From the NCBI GenBank assembly GCA_000787465.1, contig JSYX01000843.1, positions 1 to 11,073 on the forward strand: a stretch of 11,073 nt of DNA. Reading direction: 5' to 3'. Below, in pieces: positions 1 through 6,165 of this stretch (its first letter is position 1; each line of letters opens with the position of its first letter). Under the pieces are notes generated by a model. It did not search any database. It saw only the letters and a program-made list of their open reading frames with translations, and was not told where the DNA came from. The translations under genes were made by a program, and so were the position numbers. This DNA is from Thermomucor indicae-seudaticae. Lineage: Eukaryota; Mucoromycota; Mucoromycetes; Mucorales; Lichtheimiaceae.

Positions 1-5
1 TTCTT

Positions 6-19
6 AACCTTGCAAGGTT
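6..19. repeat. 14-bp perfect palindrome
   Basis: AACCTTGCAAGGTT reads identically on both strands. It has no recognised role; it could be a chance palindrome or part of a transposon end that lies outside the window. The sequence from 20 to 150 shows no coding frame I can assign. Confidence 0.3.
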
Positions 20-150
20 GACCGACATCTGTACTTAAGCCTTATCCATTTGTGTCGGCGCTACACGATGGTCCCAAAACAACGGACCTGCACTTTTCAA
101 CTTGTATAAGTGTGCTTCTCAAAGTTACTCTTCAACAGTGAGGAACATGA

Positions 151-907
151 CTTGCTGTATTGGCGTTGTCAGCAACTCTCGACTTAGTCGCGGATGTGGA
201 TCGCATTCCGGTCGGTCAGCTTGCTCGACGACTTAATGATTTGCTGTCGAATGCAAGCGAGGACTGTATTGCGGCTAGGGCTCCTAACTGGGCCGGGCAC
301 TGGGCCAGCATCGTGGCGTAGGCCCACTTAGCCCAGATAATCTGGGCCGCCCTGCCCATTCGGAGCCCTACTTGCGGCTCCGGGCTGTTCATCAACTTTC
401 CGACAGTGTTCGCGCAAACACGCAGTCCTCTTGGCTTTTCATCTGGACAGGGTCGGTGCTTTTGAAGAAAGGCCTCTATTATCTGCCCGTTAAGGGATAC
501 GAAGCTTATGATACGTTTCCTTTTCTATGCGGACGATGTCATATTGATCGGTACCTGGGACATCATGCCAACGCTTCTTGCAACATCCGAGCAACACAGC
601 CATCAACTGGACTATCGCTGGAGCCCCTCCAATTGCGTCATTATGTACATGAATCCCAACCGCGCTACTCTCGCACCCCTCACACTCTACGCCAGACCTC
701 TTCCAAGGAATTCCACCTTCCCACTTGGCATCCCGTTTCAAGAAAATGCCGGCATTGATGCTTATCAACTAATCCGACGCGATAACGCTTCGGCATTGAC
801 CGCTATGCGTGCCCTTATGACCATGGGAGTCAATCCTGCTGGATTTAGCCGCCTTCTGTCCAGCCGCCTTTACCGCCAGTTTATCCGACCGAAAATGGAG
901 TACAGTT
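151..907 (+). pseudogene. LINE (non-LTR retrotransposon) reverse transcriptase relic, 5' part
   Basis: This is the decayed polymerase region of a fungal LINE-type retrotransposon, an enzyme that copies its own RNA into a chromosomal target. The frame starting at 151 is open to the insertion at 276. It resumes after 378 in the same phase once the inserted 95 bp and one target copy are set aside, and it contains a weak match to RT motif A (LLAFHLD followed by GAF, about 430-465) before a stop near 500. From 508 another frame carries the clear catalytic YADD (residues 7-10 of that frame, about 526-537) inside FLFYADDVILIG. It then runs through a typical fungal LINE post-catalytic segment to RQFIRPKMEY at about 870-904, where homology stops abruptly at a second insertion. 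The stretch between motif A and YADD is shorter than expected, so internal loss is likely. It is non-functional. Family assignment rests on remembered sequence patterns. Confidence 0.75.
268..378. mobile_element. 95-bp hAT-type miniature element with 8-bp target duplication
   Basis: The element proper is 276-370. It starts TAGGGCTCC and ends GGAGCCCTA, a perfect 9-bp terminal inverted repeat, and the inversion continues imperfectly inward through GGGCC-rich arms. The flanks ATTGCGGC (268-275) and CTTGCGGC (371-378) match at 7 of 8 positions, as expected for the 8-bp target duplication of hAT transposons. It has no coding capacity and must have been mobilised in trans. It sits inside the LINE reverse transcriptase relic, and dropping element plus one target copy keeps the host reading frame. 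Confidence 0.75.
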
Positions 908-1756
908 GAGTGATTACAGTACCCGCTCTCTGTAGTGATAATTATGTAGTGATCGCTCGATTTAATGATCACTTCTTCCATTCACCATTTTGGTAAGCAG
1001 GGAAATATCACTAATTCTATGCAGTGATCAATGATGACTTTCAGATGGGGCTTCGCTTTATCGAGCGTCAATCAAAGTGTTGGAGGTGATTTTATTTTCT
1101 GAAAGAGGATTTCTTTCGGTCTGCTTGGCTTCCTTGGATTCTGCTGACTGCATTCTAGAAACCTTTTTCTTGATGAGACCGATGAACTCTAGATGTATTC
1201 ATCATCAATTTTCCATAAGTGTAGTGTAGAACTTCTGACAGGGACCGTTTTCGTTCCTTCCTTATCAGCTTGATCATCTTCTCCTACAACCGGATCCTGA
1301 TGTTCTTCATTTCGCTGATGATATTTTCAAAAAAGAATTAACACAATCAGATAGAGTAACAATTTTATTACTGTACCTTCATCTCTGTTGCTCAGGACAT
1401 CATTGATAATCTGATACATGGAGCGAACAAGCGTGCATTTCTTGCTGCTCATCATCATGGGTAATATGAAACGTATCCACTGTACAGCCTTCCCTGCATA
1501 CGCCAGTTATCAAATTGCTAAGCTCATTCTACAACGCTTCGTCAATCTAAAATAACTGGTAAAATACTATTACATCATCTTCCTCAGCGTCTATAGAAAC
1601 GAGCGAAACATTAGCCTGTGATAATTATCGCTTATTCTATACGCATGCTTTCTTCTCTGAAGACCATGTAAACAATTGGAAGATAATAAGTAAGTTACAC
1701 AATTTATGTAGTGATAATTTTATGTAATGATCACTTTTTGGCTTTCTCGGGGTGAT
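904..1756. mobile_element. Decayed pogo-like DNA transposon fragment inserted in the LINE
   Basis: LINE homology stops after KMEY at about 904 and resumes near 1757-1760 with LVSASFTAS, so the block between is foreign to the LINE. From 917 it begins CAGTACCCGCTC right after a TA (915-916), a usual start for a Tc1/mariner-pogo terminal repeat. A matching inverted end is not recognisable at the right side. Instead TGTAGTGATAATT...ATGTARTGATC occurs as a direct repeat near the left end (about 932-954) and again at about 1707-1732. The - strand of the block encodes transposase C-terminal remains. The exact boundaries and the target duplication are uncertain. Confidence 0.55.
1058..1640 (-). pseudogene. 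pogo-like (Tc1/mariner) transposase, C-terminal relic
   Basis: Read on the - strand, successive open stretches look like the C-terminal tail of a fungal pogo-type transposase. First comes SIDAEEDD, then IDEAL and NELSNLITGV (about 1600-1500), then an IINDVLSNRDE stretch ending at 1377. A likely 62-bp intron follows (1376 down to 1315, GTACAG...ATCATCAG). Next is an acidic segment with GEDDQADKEG leading to LWKIDDEYI (1314-1189), and finally EFIGLIKKKVSRMQSAESK, which runs to a stop at 1060-1058. The frame changes between pieces, so it is dead. The tail arrangement (an acidic linker, then a short helical segment ending in a QSAxSK-type motif) is what suggests pogo. The catalytic DDE core is not present. 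The alternative is an unrelated gene fragment. Confidence 0.5.
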
Positions 1757-2541
1757 CAACTTGTCTCCGCCTCATTTACGGCGTCCATAAATAGTCATGC
1801 ACAGCAGCCATGGCACATCTAGCCAACCTACCACCCATGAACGGACGCATCACTTTTCTGCAAGCCAAGATTCTCCTTCCTGCCTATGCACTCCCAGACG
1901 ACTCCCTTCTGAAACCATTAATACCAATCGCCGAGCGTTCCCGCAACAACTCTTGGGTACGTCTCAAGACCAATCCAATATGAACAAGTTCACCTGTTCA
2001 TCGCGCGCAAACCAGTAAAACTGAACTCAAAACTGCCATTACAGCATATCACCGTGAACATTAGCAGAACGGTGCTCTGGACACCACGGAAAATTACTTG
2101 AAGCTTATCTCCCACATCAGGGCATTAACTCCACCCTTTGGATCCCGATGTCGCGCACCCAAGGCGCCGTTGTATTCGATGGCGTTTGGGCTGGCTGGCT
2201 GTCGGGAAACCGAAGCCCTGCATCTGCTGCAGCGATACTTCTGGGTCGTCCCAGCCACATTTCATTTCTCCAAATGCATCGTCGTTTCAAATGACCGTCC
2301 ACTGACTCTGACCTCTTAGCGATCGTTATCAACGGAATCCCTGAATCTCCTCCACCGTCAAAATGCAGGCAACAATACTGGACATCTGTGAAATTCTGGC
2401 TGAACCTGAATTCGTGTACCGTCCCCAAGATCAACAGCTAGCCAGAACCTCAGTACAGTGTGACGACTCTTTCCTCAAATTGATCAGTCCCAGCAGCAAG
2501 CTACCTCCCCCTTCTAATCCTTTGCAATCATTGACCAACAA
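1757..2541 (+). pseudogene. LINE relic, 3' part (post-RT region and CCHC-like end)
   Basis: This is the continuation of the same LINE after the insertion. LVSASFTAS (1760 on) is followed by HLANLPPMNGRITFLQAKIL and LPDDSLLKPLIP (about 1816-1915), a typical post-polymerase segment of fungal LINEs. Further on, in other frames, WIPMSRTQ and RLGWL lead to CICC with a downstream His (2219-2263). This resembles the CxxC...H...C finger that ends such proteins. MHRRFK and DLLAIVINGIPESPPPSK follow (about 2274-2360). At least four frame changes and several stops show long decay. The pyrimidine-rich tract after 2541 is probably its 3' untranslated region. Confidence 0.7.
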
Positions 2542-2544
2542 ATA

Positions 2545-3197
2545 AGAAAGGATGCTTCCTATCTCCCCTATCTCTTCGTGTTGTATTGTCATTTCCTTTC
2601 ACCTTTGCGTTTTTATTACATTTCGTTCCTTATACATTAACTTCCCATCCTTCATCCTATGCCCTTTCCCCGAATAGCCCATCTGGTTTTCCATTTCCCT
2701 TTGTTTATGGACCTGGCGAGAGCTGAATGCTGTTTCTTCAACGAGCGTTCAATTCGTCATCAAAATAAAAAACGTATCAAGTTTTATGATATATTCGAAA
2801 TGTTGGCTCAGCCGGATACCAAAAGCCCTGTTGCGTATAAGGGTCGAGCCGAATCACCAGTTTGGCAGCGTTAAAACATGGACCTCGACCCCCAGATAGC
2901 AGCTTCCTGTTTACATCGTGGTCACTACTGGAAGCAAGACAAATCGCGTTATTGCATCCGTAGCCTCAATCGGACGAACTGATTCAATTCTGGAAGTTCA
3001 ACGCTATCATTGCAGACATGAGTGGATGAAGGAAAGACGGTCGCAGAGGACGCGGTTTGATCGAGATATGCTGCAGCCGCGGTGTCCCTTTTAGTATGAG
3101 AAACAGGTTGTCGTCGCCGAATGACAGAAGTATCCCGTTAAGGCTATGGAAGCAGTCGGTATTGCTGAATGAATTGATCCCTGTCGGTACTTACTAA
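2545..3197 (+). other. Pyrimidine-rich LINE 3' region followed by unassigned coding-like debris
   Basis: 2545-2720 is rich in CCTTTC/CCCTTT runs, consistent with the 3' untranslated end of the LINE. After that, 2659-2874 is an open frame of 71 codons whose second half (KKRIKFYDIFEMLAQPD) has protein-like composition. Further pieces such as MDLDPQIAASCLHRGHYWK (2878 on) and SDELIQFWKFNAIIADMSG (about 2970-3030) lie in shifting frames and are interrupted by stops. I cannot assign a family. It may be a decayed transposon or gene, or chance frames. Confidence 0.3.
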
Positions 3198-3208
3198 TAC
3201 AGACGATC

Positions 3209-3314
3209 CCCGTTAATTTCACTTCTCGTTAATTTCATACCCCGTTTATTTCACCTTTTCTCAAGGAATATCCAAAAAACATAGTGTCAATTTTCACATC
3301 CCCGCTTATTTCAC
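3209..3314 (+). repeat. Iterated CCCGTTAATTTCAC motifs, left end of the 1,040-bp element
   Basis: Four copies lie at 3209-3222, 3225-3238 (CTCGTTAATTTCAT), 3241-3254 (CCCGTTTATTTCAC) and 3301-3314 (CCCGCTTATTTCAC). Two more are at the right end, 4181-4194 direct and 4217-4231 inverted. The block 3231-3273 is also directly repeated at 4171-4213, with 36 of 43 positions identical. Such iteration near transposon ends commonly marks transposase binding sites; that role is inferred. Confidence 0.7.
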
Positions 3315-3773
3315 TTTCACCTTGAAACCGCATATGTGAATCGTAAGCGGGGGCTACACAAAAGAACTGATATATATGCTATCAGAAAATGATGCTACTT
3401 TATTGGTGTGAAAAACCTTTCGAGGGTGGACTGTTTGCTGAAGAAATCATTACTCAGACCGTCCCGCAGGCAACGCAGCATATCGTGATCTCAATATGCT
3501 GTTATTCGTCCAAAAATTCTATGACAGCACCGATTCTCACTATTTTCTCTCTTGCTATTACGTATCGCTGAAACGATGCGATCTGACTCATTTGATTCTA
3601 TGACATCTACATAGAGACGTTACTATTCGCTGCAGTTCCTTCCTCAATGATCTTGTGGAACAGAAGATGTAGTAAAGCAATGGCTTGGTGTTTGTCAACT
3701 CTAGATGCAGAGATTTGATTTGCTAAAGATTTTCTGCAAAATGTTTTACCCCACAGGGAAGCTCCGGTGGCAA

Positions 3774-3827
3774 CAGGGCTCCGCAAGGCAGTCCGGTCCG
3801 GTCCACAGTACAGTCTGCGGCGCCCTG
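3774..3827. repeat. 54-bp hAT-like palindrome
   Basis: The segment starts CAGGGCTCCGCA and ends TGCGGCGCCCTG; the two ends are inverted copies with one mismatch in 12. The centre has GGTCCGGTCCGGTCC-like repeats. CAGGG ends and GGTCCG subterminal repeats are seen in hAT miniatures, but I find no 8-bp target duplication, so it may be a truncated or rearranged copy. Confidence 0.4.
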
Positions 3828-4077
3828 AACTGGGAGATGTCCATCTCTGAGTGGATAATCTTGAAGCACACTATCACATTTGCAAAAGTAAAGGCACTAT
3901 TAAACTGGAAGTCAAGCACCGACAAGTTAGAAGACTTCATATGTTGAAACATAACATGCGACAAGATGTGCTAAACATAAAAGCAATCAAACAGCTGAAT
4001 TAGCACAAATCTTTCAGTTTCGATTGCACTTGTGTTTTTCGGGAATAAAGATCTGGACTGGAGTCCAGGGTAGGCAA

Positions 4078-4169
4078 TTGAGGGTCAACCGTTCAGGAAG
4101 TCTAGACTGGACTGCAGTCCAAGCAGTCCGGTAGTCCAGTCTGCGGAGCTCTGGATGGCTGACCCTTGA
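4078..4169. mobile_element. 84-bp palindromic miniature element (hAT-like)
   Basis: The element 4082-4165 starts GGGTCAACCGTTCAG and ends CTGGATGGCTGACCC, inverted copies with 12 of 15 matches, and both arms carry AGACTGGACT inward. Its middle includes the perfect palindrome TGGACTGCAGTCCA. TTGA lies directly on both sides (4078-4081 and 4166-4169) and may be a short or eroded target duplication. A further hairpin CTGGACT-GG-AGTCCAG lies just upstream (about 4052-4067). The hAT assignment is by end sequence only. Confidence 0.45.
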
Positions 4170-4241
4170 TAATTTCACACCCCGTTAATTTCACCTTTTT
4201 CCCGGGAATAGCCAGTGTGAAATTAACCGGGATCGTCTGTA

Positions 4242-5274
4242 GCATGTTTAAAGCGCATGCAAATTGTACTAAGACATATGAATAAACCGATCTCTTTTAC
4301 ATTCGTGAAGTAGTTCGCTTTTCGACGAATCGAATAATGGGAACAACCAGAGTAAACGGTCACCGAAGATATCTGGCATCATAATAATACGTCTGAGAAT
4401 CATGTCATAGGCACAAGCTTCGAGATCACTTGCTACCAGCAGACAGAGTTGAGGCTGTCGTTTATGTTAGTACATATCAAGTGTACGAAACTGTTAAAAG
4501 TGCATTCTGACATATTTGACCAAACGTTCTCAAACCTTCATAGGTTATGCAAGTTTTGGACATGCGCGCGAGGAAATTCAGGTTACCGCTGAAGCCACCG
4601 AATGGTAAACGGGCGTTGGAATGCAAAGGTACCCACCATACTGCGTGCTTACGCATTTCATTATATTTTCCCTAACGCAGTAGAAATGATGCTGTTCAGG
4701 GCTCCCACAAGTACCCGTATATATACTGCTTTAGTTAGTTTTACGTCTTGCTTTCTGCGTATTGCGTTGCTTCCGTATCTAATGAGTTTTTCTTTGAAGC
4801 AACACCCTCCGAGAAGGCTTCCCTGTCAAGCCGTCGAACATAGTGTTCAATGTCCTGCTGGACGAACTTCACTTCTTCTTCTTTATCCATCTTGTTCTGC
4901 AGATGTCACGACGATGCTGGTGATGCTTTTGGATTCATGATCTTCCATCTTCCTAAGCGCCGTCGTCTTTAGACTTTCCGTACAATGACTTTAGTGATTC
5001 ACCGTCGTAGATTTCAGTTATGTAAGTCTATCGATGTAGTCATGTCGGGCGTACCGAAGCAAAAAATTTCCCATGTTCAGTTTCGCGTTGGAGCATTTGT
5101 TTTCTTCTTCCTTTTGCTCTATATCTTCTGCTGTCTGTGCCTTTTTCTAAGGATACTTGCCGACCCGCGCAAAGCAAACTGACATTGAGACGTAAAAAGG
5201 GACGCCGACAACGGCAAAGCGAGGAGGACAGGTAATGGATACAATCGTCGGCTTTTTGTACAAAGTAGCGTTCT
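4242..5274. other. Intergenic stretch without a supported gene
   Basis: Apart from the broken - strand fragment at 4741-4948, nothing here can be assigned. The longer + strand frames (4602-4940 and 4985-5182) lack family motifs. The second is a low-complexity Phe/Leu/Cys-rich stretch opposite a purine-rich strand that reads GRRKQMLQRETEHGKFFASV in reverse, so old coding debris on the - strand is possible. Confidence 0.4.
4741..4948 (-). pseudogene. Unassigned coding-like fragment, broken by a frameshift
   Basis: On the - strand an ATG at 4948 opens MEDHESKSITSIVV, which ends at 4883. In the next frame, from 4890 down to a stop at 4743-4741, a 49-residue stretch reads EEEVKFVQQDIEHYVRRLD and continues with charged, helix-prone residues. 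The two pieces abut at the sequence GATGGATAAAG, so one missing base would join them into about 70 residues of soluble, acidic-to-amphipathic protein. The composition is far more protein-like than the opposite frame. I do not recognise a family; an N-terminal piece of a transposon protein or a decayed host gene is possible. Confidence 0.3.
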
Positions 5275-5985
5275 TTAACGAGTCATGACTCATTGAGTCG
5301 ACTCCCTCATTTTGTGAATGAGTCGATGCCTGACTCACTTCTTTGACTTGTTGAATCAAGTCAATATATAAACCACAAATAACTTATCACTTGCTCAAAA
5401 ATTAAACCTTTTCACAAAATTGTTTTATTGAAACCGTCGTTTCTTCGTCTCTCTTATTCAGCATCATTTGATTCCATGTGTATGTCTACAGTACTTCTAT
5501 CGAGTCAGGTAACACGTTACTATTTTCGTTACCGTCGTCAATCTCGAAGTGAGTGACCTTTGGCCTTCTATTTTAACCCCCCCGCGTTAATCAAATTGAT
5601 GCTACACACCATCCTGCCCAATTATATTGGGTCTGTGGCTACGATTTTTTCTCTTTGTTGGTCTACTCTTTGGTTTTAGCAGAAGTAAGATTACTTTCGC
5701 ATCACCTTTTTATCAAGTTAAAGCTTTATGTAATTGACGAAGGTCCTGCCAATAAATCGCAAAACTCGCTTACAATAAGATTCACGAATTTTAGTGCGCA
5801 CTTTTAAAATGCAGTGGAACCATATGACCTGCAAAGCACGTGAGCTAATTGCATAATAGCACTTTGACTCATTGACTCGTTGAGTCATGAGTCGCGTCGA
5901 GTCAGCGCCTCTTCGAGTCAAAGTAGAGTCGAGTCAAGTCGAATCAAGTCGAGTCAAGAGTCTGACTACTCATTCGTCTCGTTAA
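5275..5985. mobile_element. Possible DNA element with GAGTC/GACTC-rich ends
   Basis: TTAACGAG at 5275-5282 is mirrored by CTCGTTAA at 5978-5985. About 90 bp inside the left end and about 120 bp inside the right end are filled with the pentamer GAGTC or its complement: roughly six copies on the left and ten on the right, plus GAATC/GACTT variants. The roughly 500 bp between (5366-5862) is AT-rich and holds no frame I can assign. Paired short inverted ends with dense subterminal repeats fit a hAT-like non-autonomous element, but I cannot see a convincing target duplication, so this is tentative. Confidence 0.5.
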
Positions 5986-6090
5986 CAGACACTAGAAATA
6001 ACGCAATCCTCGAGTGTTTGAAGGTGTAAGATCGCGGTTACAAGGCAAACAGCATCGTCTCATTAGCCCGTCTGGAACTGAATTTTTTGA

Positions 6091-6120
6091 CCAATAAAAT
6101 CTCGAAGCTGAATTATATAA
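6091..6120 (+). promoter_or_regulatory. CCAAT motif and TATA box of SEC63
   Basis: CCAAT lies at 6091-6095 and TATATAA at 6114-6120. The TATA box ends 3 bp before the ATG at 6124 but 45 bp before the ATG at 6166. This favours 6166 as the translation start, because a transcript initiated about 25-35 bp downstream of the TATA box would not include the first ATG. Confidence 0.5.
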
Positions 6121-6165
6121 GGGATGAAAACAGAGGCTTGGTTTATTACTGCTCCTTTCTTCACA

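Larger units (their letters stand above)
3198..4241. mobile_element. 1,040-bp non-autonomous Tc1/mariner-pogo-type element with TA duplication
   Basis: The element is 3200-4239, flanked by TA on both sides (3198-3199 and 4240-4241). The left end CAGACGATCCCCGTTAATTTCAC (split here as CAGACGATCC plus CCGTTAATTTCAC) and the reverse complement of the right end match over about 23 bp with one mismatch. TA target duplication and a CAG start are typical of pogo/Tc1-mariner elements. No transposase frame is present, so it is non-autonomous. The ends carry repeated CCCGTTAATTTCAC motifs, and two small hAT-like palindromes lie inside, which may explain its size. Confidence 0.8.

Noticed and set aside
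372..758. 128-codon + strand frame overlapping the RT relic
   Set aside because: It is out of frame with YADD and lacks RT motifs beyond a short overlap, so it is a shadow of the decayed LINE.
4602..4940. 112-codon + strand open frame
   Set aside because: It has no motif and an erratic composition; the opposite strand in the same place reads more like protein, so this is probably a shadow frame.
4985..5182. 65-codon frame with a hydrophobic FFFLLLYIFCC stretch, possible small membrane protein
   Set aside because: The stretch comes from a pyrimidine-rich run opposite GAAGAAGAAA. It has no family match and no surrounding gene signals.
5147..5359. 70-codon - strand frame containing PTIVSITCPPRFAVVGVPF
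   Set aside because: It crosses the GAGTC-rich array boundary and has no recognised family, so it is most likely chance.
5278..5970. GAGTC repeats as a CRISPR-like or satellite array
   Set aside because: The unit is only 5 bp, irregularly spaced, in both orientations and split into two arms. That fits transposon subterminal repeats, not a CRISPR or a satellite.
6124..6165. Upstream ATG of SEC63 as the translation start
   Set aside because: It would place the start 3 bp after the TATA box and lengthen the normally short lumenal N-terminus. It remains possible if transcription starts further upstream.
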